From Serinicoccus marinus DSM 15273 (GTDB taxonomy: Bacteria > Actinomycetota > Actinomycetes > Actinomycetales > Dermatophilaceae), in assembly GCF_008386315.1 (NCBI RefSeq), contig NZ_CP043808.1, positions 3,100,001-3,164,000 of the forward strand: DNA of 64,000 nt, read 5' to 3'. Below, piece after piece: positions 26,708-34,137 of the stretch; within the stretch, counting starts at the first letter, position 1, and every line of letters begins with the position of its first letter. The notes under the pieces were generated by a model that saw only the letters and a program-made list of their open reading frames with translations, did no database searches and was not told where the DNA came from. Position numbers and translations under genes: made by a program.

Positions 26708-28296
26708 CAGGCCGGACCCGAGAGGTAGACCCGCTTGAGCTTGTCCGGGAGGTCGGCGAAGGGCCCGGTGCCCGCGTCGTGCACCCGCACCTCGATGTCT
26801 TCGCTGCGGTCGCTCTCCTCCAGCGACTGCGCGAAGTCGCGGCTCGTCCGGGCGAGGTAGTCGACGACGCCCTCGCGGACCTCCGCGGCCAGCGCCACCC
26901 GGCCCGGCGCGTCCACGTCCACCCCCTCGCGCAGCTCGAGGTGGATCGTCGGCTGCTGCCGGGTCGCGTCACCCTCGACGTCCTCCAGCGTCAGCGTGAA
27001 GGAGCCGATCTGGGCGGCCCGGCGCGGGTCGGTGTAGAGGCCGTTCTCCACGTCCTGCGGGTAGATGTTGGCGCCCATGAAGGAGATCGTGGCGTCGGCC
27101 CGGCCGAAGAGCAGCAGCAGCGGCAGCTTCATCCCCTGCTTGGCGAAGGCCTCCCGGGCCGGGGCCTGCCACTGCGGCTGGCTGCGCAGCACCGCGGCCA
27201 GGTCGTGCCAGTCCATGAGCCGCGCCTCGTCGCCGATGTTGTAGCGCAGCTTGGGCGAGAGCACCGCGGTCGAGGTGAGCGTGCAGAGCAGCTGCCCCTC
27301 CTCGGTGGTCTCGAGGTAGGTCTCCAGCGGGTTGTACTGGAAGATCATCGGGGTCCGCGACTCCCCCGGGCCGAGCACTGCCTCGCGCAGGTCGTGGTCC
27401 TGCAGCAGCGCGCGCCGCAGCCACACAGTGAGGTCGGTCTCGCCGCCGATGCCGATGGTGAGGTCGGACGCGCCGTAGCCGGAGCGGACGGTGAGGAAGC
27501 GCTCCTCGCAGTAGTCGCGCAGCGCCTCGGTCATGCCCTCCCCGCCGACCAGGCCGTGCATCCGCCAGGCCGGCCAGTCCCAGCCCTCGGCGTCGAGCCG
27601 GTCGCGCAAATCCTTGAGGAAGGGCGGGTAGGCCGCGACCAGGTAGGTGAAGCCGGGCCCGAAGTGGCGCAGCGTGTCGACGATCTTGTCCAGGTCGGGC
27701 CCGGTGTTCTTCACCATCGCGATCTTGGCCATCGCGATGCCGGTGTTGGTCCCGGTCGCCCACGCGCCCATGGAGTAGGCGTTGACGACGAAGAGCCGCT
27801 CCTCGTCCCGCATCATCAACGCGGTGAAGCCGGCGACGTTGCGGTGGATGTCGGCGAGCTCGTCCCGGCCACGGACCCAGTTGAAGGGGGTGCCGGAGCT
27901 GCCCGAGCTCTCGTCCACCAGCGTCCCCCGCAGCTCCAGGCGACCGGCGCGCGTGCGGGCGGCCTCGTCATACCGCTGGACGTAGCCCGACTTGTCCGTC
28001 GGCGGGTAGTTGGTGAGATCCCACCAGCGGAAGCGCCAGTCGTGCTCGGCCAGGTGCTGGCGGTATGCCGGCACGTGCAGCGACCCGAGCTGGCAGGTCA
28101 TCCACGCGTGCAGCCGGGCGAAGTCGCCCATCCACGGCTGGTAGTGGGTCGCGGTGAAACGCCAGGTGGCCGGGTGCACCTTGTAGAGGCTGTAGGTGGT
28201 GGTGAGCGCCCGCGTCCCCGCGCGCAGGGTGCCGCGCCGGGCCGCGGTGAGCGGCCGACTCATCCAGACCTTCTCCCCCACGTCCCGCCAGCGCAT
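26707..28296 (-). CDS. PaaK-like adenylate-forming enzyme
   Basis: A 529-residue member of the ANL/phenylacetate-CoA-ligase-like group. The nucleotide-binding P-loop is LVDESSGSSGTPFNWVRG (about 127-144). Further motifs are GGEGMTEALRDYCEE, SGYGASDL (the adenine-binding A4/A5 region) and, near the C-terminus, LLLLFGRADATISFMGANIYPQDVE, which corresponds to the hinge and the 'GxNI.P..IE' motif of PaaK. Such enzymes activate a carboxylate as an acyl-AMP and pass it to CoA or another acceptor. The natural acid is unknown. It is the first gene of the operon; TAGAGT lies 6 nt before ATG 28294-28296. Confidence 0.82.
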   Translation of the reverse strand: MRWRDVGEKVWMSRPLTAARRGTLRAGTRALTTTYSLYKVHPATWRFTATHYQPWMGDFARLHAWMTCQLGSLHVPAYRQHLAEHDWRFRWWDLTNYPPTDKSGYVQRYDEAARTRAGRLELRGTLVDESSGSSGTPFNWVRGRDELADIHRNVAGFTALMMRDEERLFVVNAYSMGAWATGTNTGIAMAKIAMVKNTGPDLDKIVDTLRHFGPGFTYLVAAYPPFLKDLRDRLDAEGWDWPAWRMHGLVGGEGMTEALRDYCEERFLTVRSGYGASDLTIGIGGETDLTVWLRRALLQDHDLREAVLGPGESRTPMIFQYNPLETYLETTEEGQLLCTLTSTAVLSPKLRYNIGDEARLMDWHDLAAVLRSQPQWQAPAREAFAKQGMKLPLLLLFGRADATISFMGANIYPQDVENGLYTDPRRAAQIGSFTLTLEDVEGDATRQQPTIHLELREGVDVDAPGRVALAAEVREGVVDYLARTSRDFAQSLEESDRSEDIEVRVHDAGTGPFADLPDKLKRVYLSGPA

Positions 28297-28302
28297 GACG
28301 AG

Positions 28303-28308
28303 ACTCTA
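28303..28308 (-). promoter_or_regulatory. Putative -10 element TAGAGT, leaderless
   Basis: Minus-strand TAGAGT, 6 nt, then the ATG at 28294-28296, at the head of the three-gene operon. Confidence 0.5.
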
Positions 28309-28419
28309 GCCTGCTGCCGCCGGGAGCCGGGGCGAGCGCGCACCACCGTGCGACGATGGTCGGGCTCCACCCCCGGGGGACCACCACGGGAGGCACGCAC
28401 CCCGTCGGAGGCACCCGCG

Positions 28420-29865
28420 ATGGCCCGCACCACCCGCACCACCCGCACGCTCCTGCCGCTCGCCGCGCTGGCCACCGCTGTCGGGCTCGGCGCCTGCACC
28501 GGGCAGGAGCAGCCGGTCGCCCCCACCGGTGAGGCCAGCACCGAGGCCCCCGCCGCCACCTCGCCCGAGGTCACCGCGGAGCCCACCCCGGACGTCCCGC
28601 TGGGCGAGAGCTATCCCGTCCCCGACGACCTCGACCGCGCCCTGCCGGAGTCCGTGGACACGCTGGAGGGTCCGTCGGGGCAGAGCTTCGACCTCACCGG
28701 CGTCCACCGGCTGGGTGCCGACCGGGTGGTCGTGAGCGGCGTCGTCACGCTGGAGGACGGTGGCTCGGACACCATCGACCCGCACGAGTGGCGGGAGGAG
28801 GGCTACCCCGAGATCTCGCTGGCCCGCGGCTTCGAGTTCGCGCCCTTCGTGCTCACCGTCGAGGGCGACGAGGCGCGCTACCTGCCGGTGCGCGCGGCGG
28901 ACGACGCCTGCCTGTGCAGCGTGCTCCGGCCCGGCTTCCAGGAGGGTGGGGCCGAGCTGCCGGTGATGACGGTGATGTCCGCGCCGGCCGACGCCGAGAG
29001 CGTGGACCTGGAGATGCCGGGATTCGGCGAGCTCACCGACGTCCCCGTGGCCCCGATCCCCGACGCAGGCGGCACCAGCTCCGCGTGGGGCAAGACCGAG
29101 GCGTTGACGGTGCGCTCCGCGACCCGGGCGGACGGCGTCGTCACCGCCCGGGTGACGGTGGGAATGCCCGAGGATGCCTCGGGCTACGGCTACGGCGTCT
29201 ACAACTTCGGGCAGGAGCAGCTGTGCTTCGCCGGGCTCAACGCCGCCGGCGCGACCAGCCTGGCCGGGAAGCCCACGGTGGAGGGCGAGGACTGCGTGCG
29301 CGGGATGCTGCCCGCGGCCGGCGAGGCCGTGGACCTCGAGGTGAGCATGCCGGACCCCGGCACCGACGAGCTCGTGCTGCTCCCGTGGAACGGCTACCCC
29401 GTGACCGTCGAGCCCACCGGCGAGCCCCAGGAGGGGTCGGGCGAGACCCTCGTCGCGTATGACGCTCGCACCAGGACCGAGGGCGCCACCGTCGCGCAGG
29501 GCCAGGAGGTGAGCGTCAGCCTGGACACCTCTGTCCTGTTCGACTTCGGCGAGTCGACGCTCACCAGCGAGGCCACGGAGACGCTCGCCGTGGCGGTCGA
29601 GGCGCTGGAGCAGCAGGAGGGTCGCTCGCTGACCATCGAGGGGCATACCGACACCCAGGGCGAGGAAGAGTTCAACCAGCAGCTGTCGGTCGAGCGTGCC
29701 GAGGCGGTGGGTGACGCGCTCGCCGGGGAGCTGGGCGAGGGGTGGACCTTCTCGGTCGAGGGCTACGGCGAGGAGCAGCTGCTCGTGGAGGAGCAGGGCG
29801 GCCCCGAGGAGGTCGAGGAGGCCCAGGCGCGCAACCGCCGGGTCGAGATCACCGTCGGGGACTGA
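28420..29865 (+). CDS. OmpA-family lipoprotein
   Basis: A 481-residue exported protein. The signal peptide ends in the lipobox LGAC (MARTTRTTRTLLPLAALATA then VGLGAC). A Thr/Pro/Glu-rich linker leads to a large domain (about residues 70-340) of unknown type with paired cysteines (DDACLCSV). The C-terminal OmpA domain (about 365-481) has VLFDFGESTLTSEATETL, IEGHTDTQGEEEFNQQLSVERAEAV and EAQARNRRVEITV, the peptidoglycan-binding motif. It probably anchors to the cell wall from the membrane. ATG 28420 is chosen for the signal peptide; the open frame upstream is shadow sequence. It is divergent from the ligase operon. Confidence 0.87.
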   Translation: MARTTRTTRTLLPLAALATAVGLGACTGQEQPVAPTGEASTEAPAATSPEVTAEPTPDVPLGESYPVPDDLDRALPESVDTLEGPSGQSFDLTGVHRLGADRVVVSGVVTLEDGGSDTIDPHEWREEGYPEISLARGFEFAPFVLTVEGDEARYLPVRAADDACLCSVLRPGFQEGGAELPVMTVMSAPADAESVDLEMPGFGELTDVPVAPIPDAGGTSSAWGKTEALTVRSATRADGVVTARVTVGMPEDASGYGYGVYNFGQEQLCFAGLNAAGATSLAGKPTVEGEDCVRGMLPAAGEAVDLEVSMPDPGTDELVLLPWNGYPVTVEPTGEPQEGSGETLVAYDARTRTEGATVAQGQEVSVSLDTSVLFDFGESTLTSEATETLAVAVEALEQQEGRSLTIEGHTDTQGEEEFNQQLSVERAEAVGDALAGELGEGWTFSVEGYGEEQLLVEEQGGPEEVEEAQARNRRVEITVGD

Positions 29866-29889
29866 GTCGGTTCGCGACGTCTGCCGGTC

Positions 29890-29985
29890 TCAGGGGCAAC
29901 CACCCGCGGCGCTCGGTGGGGTCAGGGGCAACCACTCGCGGCGCTCGGTGGGGTCAGAGGTAACCATTCGCGGCGCTCGGTGGGG
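29890..29985. repeat. Three tandem copies of a 32-bp repeat
   Basis: Copies start at 29890, 29922 and 29954, each reading TCAGGGGCAACCACTCGC then GGCGCTCGGTGGGG with a few changes (copy 3 has TCAGAGGTAACCATTC). The array begins 25 bp after the stop codon of the OmpA lipoprotein gene and lies between convergent genes. It has no coding role that I can see. Confidence 0.9.
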
Positions 29986-29986
29986 G

Positions 29987-30000
29987 TGCCGGCGCCGGCA
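29987..30000. terminator. Palindrome TGCCGGCGCCGGCA, possible two-way terminator
   Basis: A perfect 14-bp palindrome directly after the 32-bp repeats and 20 bp before the stop of the convergent G6PDH-like gene. As RNA its usable stem is short, so termination is only possible. Confidence 0.35.
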
Positions 30001-30020
30001 GGATCACCGGCCCCGGGTCA

Positions 30021-31385
30021 TCACCAGCCGCCGGGGCCGTCCGAGCCCGCGGCATACTCCTCCAGCGGCACCTCGCCCGCCCGCCAGGCGGCGTAGACGG
30101 GTTCGACGATCCGCCACAGCTCCTCGGCCTCGTCGCCGCGGATCGTCAGCAACGGGTTGCCGTCGAGGATGGCGCCGAGGATCTCGCCGTAGGGCAGCAT
30201 GCGGGACTTGCCGAGCTCGGCGGCGAGCTCCTTCTGCTCCAGGTCGAAGGGGTCGCCCTCGGCGTTCATCGACAGCTCCAGCGCGACGCTGCCGGGCTTG
30301 AGCTCTAGCACCAGCCGGTCCGGGCCGGGTGCCGGGCTCAGGCCCGTGGGGGTGTGCGCGGGCTCGCGGAAGACGACCACGACCCGCTTCGCCGTGTCCC
30401 CGAGCGCCTTGCCCGAGCGCAGCACGAAGGGCACCCCGCTCCAGCGGGCGTTGTCGAGCTGCACGGTGAGCTGGGCCAGGGTCTCGGTCTCGCGCTCGGG
30501 GTCGACGCCCTCCTCGGAGGCGTAGTCCGGGACCTGGGTGCCCTCGACCTCACCGGCGGTGTAGCGCGCCCGGCGGGAGGCGGCCGCCGGGTCGTGCCCC
30601 CACGGCTGGACGGCCCGCAGCGCCTGCGCCTTGAGCCCGCGGATCTCCTCCGGCTGCATGGTCGCCGGGGCCTCCATGGCGAAGAAGGCCAGGATCTGCA
30701 GCAGGTGGCTCTGGATCATGTCCATGAGCGCACCGGCGTGGTCGTAGTAGCCGGCGCGGCCCTCCAGCGCCAGGGTCTCGTCGTAGCAGATCTCGACCCG
30801 CTCGATGTGCTCGGCGGTCCAGATCGGCTGCAGCAGCCGGTTGGCGAAGCGCAGGCCGATGAGGTTGAGGATGGTGCTGACGCCGAGGAAGTGGTCGATC
30901 CGGAAGATGCTGCCCTCGGGTACCACCCGCAGCAGCTGCCGGTTGAGCTCCTGCGCGGACTCCAGGCTGTCGCCGAAGGGCTTCTCCAGCGCGAGCCGGG
31001 TCCCCTCCGGCACCCGCAGCTCCTCCAGGAGCACGCAGACCTTGACCGTGACCGCGGGCGGCAGCGCGAAGTAGAGCGCCAGCGGGGAGCCGGTCTGCTC
31101 CAGCAGTGCGCGGAGCTGGTCCTTCTCGAGCAGGTCGGTGCGGTGATAGGTCGAGTCGGCGACGACCCGCTCGGCCACCTCCTGCGGCACCTCGGCCTCG
31201 GCCAGGCTGTCGCGGACCTTGGCCTGCCAGTCCTCCTGGCTCAGCTCGACCCGGTCCGCCCCCATGACCCGCACGGTCCGCCCCGGCTCCTCGCGCAGCA
31301 GGGTGCCGAGCCCGGGGAGCAGCAGCCGGCGGGTCAGGTCGCCGGAGGCGCCGAGGATGAGCAGGGTGGTGGTCTGATCAGGCAT
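30021..31385 (-). CDS. zwf: Glucose-6-phosphate dehydrogenase-like enzyme with altered substrate motif
   Basis: A 454-residue protein. GASGDLTRRLLLPGL (about 12-26) is the NADP-binding motif of G6PDH, LEKPFGDS follows near 131, and the downstream GYYDHAGALMDMIQSHLLQ contains the catalytic His in SHLLQ. The core signature, normally RIDHYLGKE, reads FRIDHFLGVST: the substrate-binding Lys and the next Glu are replaced. Length is slightly short of the usual 480-510. It may be a paralog with a different sugar-phosphate substrate or weak activity. Start ATG 31383-31385. The MFS gene upstream on the same strand ends 57 bp away. No other pentose-phosphate genes are adjacent. Confidence 0.82.
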   Translation of the reverse strand: MPDQTTTLLILGASGDLTRRLLLPGLGTLLREEPGRTVRVMGADRVELSQEDWQAKVRDSLAEAEVPQEVAERVVADSTYHRTDLLEKDQLRALLEQTGSPLALYFALPPAVTVKVCVLLEELRVPEGTRLALEKPFGDSLESAQELNRQLLRVVPEGSIFRIDHFLGVSTILNLIGLRFANRLLQPIWTAEHIERVEICYDETLALEGRAGYYDHAGALMDMIQSHLLQILAFFAMEAPATMQPEEIRGLKAQALRAVQPWGHDPAAASRRARYTAGEVEGTQVPDYASEEGVDPERETETLAQLTVQLDNARWSGVPFVLRSGKALGDTAKRVVVVFREPAHTPTGLSPAPGPDRLVLELKPGSVALELSMNAEGDPFDLEQKELAAELGKSRMLPYGEILGAILDGNPLLTIRGDEAEELWRIVEPVYAAWRAGEVPLEEYAAGSDGPGGW

Positions 31386-31442
31386 ACGAGCGGTCCCTCC
31401 CGCGGGTTTGTCGGGTCGGCGTCAGTCTGGCAGGTCCGGGGC

Positions 31443-32696
31443 TCAGCCGCGTGCCGCAGCCCGGGCGCGGGGTCCGACGTCCCGGCGGTGGACGAGCAGC
31501 GAGACGCCGAGGACGGCGAGCCCGCCGAGCGAGAGCGCCGCACCGACGAGCGCCGGGGCGCGGTAGCCGTAGCCCGCCGCGATGACCAACCCGCCGACCC
31601 AGGCGCCGAGGGCGTTCGCGACGTTGAGCGAGGCGTGGTTCATCGCGGCACCCAGGGTGCGCGCGGAGCCCGCGACGTGCATGAGGCGCAGCTGCAGCCC
31701 CACCACCCACGCCGAGCTGGTCAGCCCGATGGCAGCCACGGTGAGCAGCGCCGGGACCGTCGCGCCGGAGCTCCAGAAGAAGACGAGCAGCGAGAGGGCG
31801 GAGCCGGCGCCGGTGAGGACCAGGGTGCGCAGCACCGACCAGTCCCCCAGCCGACCGCCGAGCCAGGTGCCGAGGACCGACACCACGCCGTAGACGAGGA
31901 GGAAGACCGGGACCCACCCCTCGTCCAGCCCGGTGACCTCGGTGACCGTGGGGGCGATGTAGGAGTACGTGGCGAACATGCCGCCGAAGCCGATGGCGCC
32001 GATCGCCAGGGTCAGCCAGAACTGCGTGCTGGTGAAGGCCCGCAGCTCGGCCCGCCGCGACTGCGTGCGGTCCCGTGGCGTCCGCGGGACCCAGACCCGC
32101 ACCAGCAGCGCCGCGAGCAGACCGATGACCGCGACGGCCCAGTAGCTCACCCGCCACCCGAAGACCTGCCCGGCCCAGGTGCCGAGTGGCACCCCCAGGA
32201 GCAGCGCGATGGGGATGCCCAGCATGACCGTGCCCACGGCGCGCCCACCGCGGCCGGGGGCAGCCAGGGAGACGGCCACCAACGAGGCGAGTCCGAAGAA
32301 GCCGGCGTGCGGCAGCCCGGCCACGAAGCGTGCGACCACGAGCGTGCCGAGCGACGGGGCCAGCGCCGCCGCGGCGTTCGCGAGCGCGAAGAGCAGCATG
32401 AACCCCACGAGCAGGGCCCGGCGCGGCGCCCGGGCCGCGCCCACCGCGGCGACCGGCGCCCCGACGACGACCCCGAGGGCGTAGGCGGAGATGGCATACC
32501 CCGCGGTCGGGATGCTCACGTCCAGCCCGGTGGCGATCTGCGGCAGCACGCCCATGGTGACGAACTCGGCGACCCCGATGCCGACGCCACCCAGGATGAG
32601 CGCCGCGAAGGCGAGGGTATGGCGCGGCCCGGCGGCGGGGTCGGGCGCGCCGTCGGTGGCGGTGCCGGGGCGGACGGGGGTGTGCGGGGTCGACAA
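31443..32696 (-). CDS. MFS transporter (DHA1 family)
   Basis: A 417-residue, 12-helix major facilitator protein. The N-terminal helix GVGIGVAEFVTMGVLPQIA and the following SIPTAGYAISAYALGVVVGAP match DHA1 efflux pumps of the AraJ/YdhP type; ARAPRRALLVGF stands for the loop 2-3 motif A. The central loop carries RTQSRRAELRAF, and the second half repeats the pattern with GTWLGGRLGDWSVLR. The substrate is unknown, with purine ribonucleosides, sugars or drugs as typical cargo. The start is TTG 32694-32696, preceded by AGAGG. The sortase gene ends 81 bp upstream on the same strand. Confidence 0.87.
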   Translation of the reverse strand: MSTPHTPVRPGTATDGAPDPAAGPRHTLAFAALILGGVGIGVAEFVTMGVLPQIATGLDVSIPTAGYAISAYALGVVVGAPVAAVGAARAPRRALLVGFMLLFALANAAAALAPSLGTLVVARFVAGLPHAGFFGLASLVAVSLAAPGRGGRAVGTVMLGIPIALLLGVPLGTWAGQVFGWRVSYWAVAVIGLLAALLVRVWVPRTPRDRTQSRRAELRAFTSTQFWLTLAIGAIGFGGMFATYSYIAPTVTEVTGLDEGWVPVFLLVYGVVSVLGTWLGGRLGDWSVLRTLVLTGAGSALSLLVFFWSSGATVPALLTVAAIGLTSSAWVVGLQLRLMHVAGSARTLGAAMNHASLNVANALGAWVGGLVIAAGYGYRAPALVGAALSLGGLAVLGVSLLVHRRDVGPRARAAARG

Positions 32697-32777
32697 GGAG
32701 AACCTCTGATCGGAGGAGCACGACGGTGGGGAGGCCTCCAGCCTACGCCCGCCGCCGGGGGATCGTCGACGAGCAGG

Positions 32778-33359
32778 TCAGCCGTCGACCGCCTCGGCGA
32801 TCGCGACGAAGTTGGCCTTCTGAGCGCCGTCGCTGCGCTGCCCGAGCGAGGGGTCGCAGGTGATGAGGGCGATCCGGGCGACCTCCTCCTGGTCACCCCA
32901 CACCGCGTCGCTGCGCTGGAGGCCCTCCTTGGAGATCTGCTGGGTGGAGGTGACGACGAAGTCCCTCGTCCCCCCGTGCCCGTAGCCGACGGTGACGATC
33001 TCGCCGTCCTCGACCTCGGCGAGGTCGTAGAAGACGTCCGGCTCGTCGTAGTAGCTGACGTGCGCCGCGATCACCGCCGTCCCCACCTGACCGGGCACCA
33101 CCCGGTCGGACCCGGCATACCAGATCGCCTCGCCCTGGTCCGGGTTGATGGTGCCCTGCGGGGTGAGGCCCTCCGGGGCGATGGGTTCGTGCTCGAGGCC
33201 AGCGCCGGGGACGGTGACCCAGGTCGGTGCACCCTCGCCCTCGGCGTGGACCGGGCGACCGTCGGTGCCCTGGATCGCCCCCACGGCCTGCACCGCGAGA
33301 GCGCTCACCCCGAGCGTCCCGACCAGCAGCCCGGTGGGCAGCAGCAGACGCGCGTTCAC
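32778..33359 (-). CDS. srt: Class E/F-type sortase
   Basis: A 193-residue sortase with an N-terminal membrane anchor (about residues 5-28). The catalytic His100 lies in VIAAHVSYYDEPDVFYDL and Cys168 in ALITCDPS. The usual Arg a few residues after the Cys may be Arg175 in LGQRSDG; the common 'RYxDN' pattern is replaced by QKANFVAIAE. Sortases cut an LPXTG-like signal and join the protein to the cell wall. The gene directly upstream (18 bp) encodes a protein ending in LQETG plus a membrane helix, its obvious substrate. The start is GTG 33357-33359. Confidence 0.87.
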   Translation of the reverse strand: MNARLLLPTGLLVGTLGVSALAVQAVGAIQGTDGRPVHAEGEGAPTWVTVPGAGLEHEPIAPEGLTPQGTINPDQGEAIWYAGSDRVVPGQVGTAVIAAHVSYYDEPDVFYDLAEVEDGEIVTVGYGHGGTRDFVVTSTQQISKEGLQRSDAVWGDQEEVARIALITCDPSLGQRSDGAQKANFVAIAEAVDG

Positions 33360-33377
33360 CGGCCAGTCCTGCGGAGG

Positions 33378-33974
33378 TCAGCCCTGCTGGCTGCCCCGGC
33401 GACGCACGCCCACGGCGGCCGCCCCGGCGCCGACCAGCGCCAGCACCGCACCGCCGACGAGCAGCGGCGACATCCCGGTCTCTTGGAGCGGGCCTGCGGT
33501 CTCGACGGCCGGGCCGGCCGTCTCGTCGTCGGCCTCGTCCTCGCCGGTGGCGGAGTCGTCGTCGGAACCGTCGGCCGCCTCGGCGTCGTCGCCGGCTTCG
33601 TCCTCCGCGGGGGCCTCCTCGGCGTCAGCGGCGGCCTCGGCGGCCGTGCCCTGGCACAGGGTGATCTCGCGGATGATCGCGCCACCCTCGCTGCCGTAGG
33701 TCTCGCCGTACTCCGGGTCCTCGACCGCGACCTCGCCCTCGTCGGAGGTCAGGGTCAGGGCGACCCACTCGTTGTCGCCGTCGAGGTAGGGCCCGTGGAC
33801 GGCCTCGTCGATGTAGGTGGCCGTCGCCGTCCCGGGCATCGCCATGACGTCACAGCTGACGTCGGCGTAGCCCTCCAGGTCGTCTTCGTCGACCGCCACG
33901 GCCGGGGTGGCGAGCGCGAGCGCGAGGCCCGCACCGCCGGCGATGGTCAGCGTCCGCAGGGTCGTGGTGCTCAT
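33378..33974 (-). CDS. Sortase substrate: surface protein with LQETG sorting signal
   Basis: A 198-residue secreted protein. Residues 1-28 are a signal peptide ending ATPAVA. A domain of ~85 residues follows with three Cys in view (DVSCDVMAMPG, EITLCQG), then an acidic Ala/Glu/Asp-rich stalk of about 55 residues. The C-terminus is a complete cell-wall sorting signal: LQETG, a hydrophobic helix (SPLLVGGAVLALVGAGAAAVGV) and RRRGSQQG. ATG 33972-33974 has AAAGGA 7 nt upstream. The sortase gene follows after 18 bp, so enzyme and substrate form a dedicated pair. The function of the displayed domain is unknown. Confidence 0.85.
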   Translation of the reverse strand: MSTTTLRTLTIAGGAGLALALATPAVAVDEDDLEGYADVSCDVMAMPGTATATYIDEAVHGPYLDGDNEWVALTLTSDEGEVAVEDPEYGETYGSEGGAIIREITLCQGTAAEAAADAEEAPAEDEAGDDAEAADGSDDDSATGEDEADDETAGPAVETAGPLQETGMSPLLVGGAVLALVGAGAAAVGVRRRGSQQG

Positions 33975-34137
33975 CGTCGATCCTTTCCCGGGCGACCGGG
34001 CAGCGGTCGCGGTCCTCGTGCGCGCCGGTCTGTCAGCCATGATCACGTGAACCACATTCGTCACATCCAGCGCACGAGCACCATAGCGTCGGGCCGGTGT
34101 CGACCCCGTGGCGATCAGGCGGCGTGTCGCGGATGCC

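Noticed and set aside
26779..28419. A long plus-strand open frame upstream of the OmpA lipoprotein
   Set aside because: It lies opposite the PaaK-like gene, which has complete motifs. The true start is the signal peptide at 28420.
29890..29985. Possible CRISPR array
   Set aside because: The copies are directly abutting with no spacers, only three are present, and no cas genes are near.
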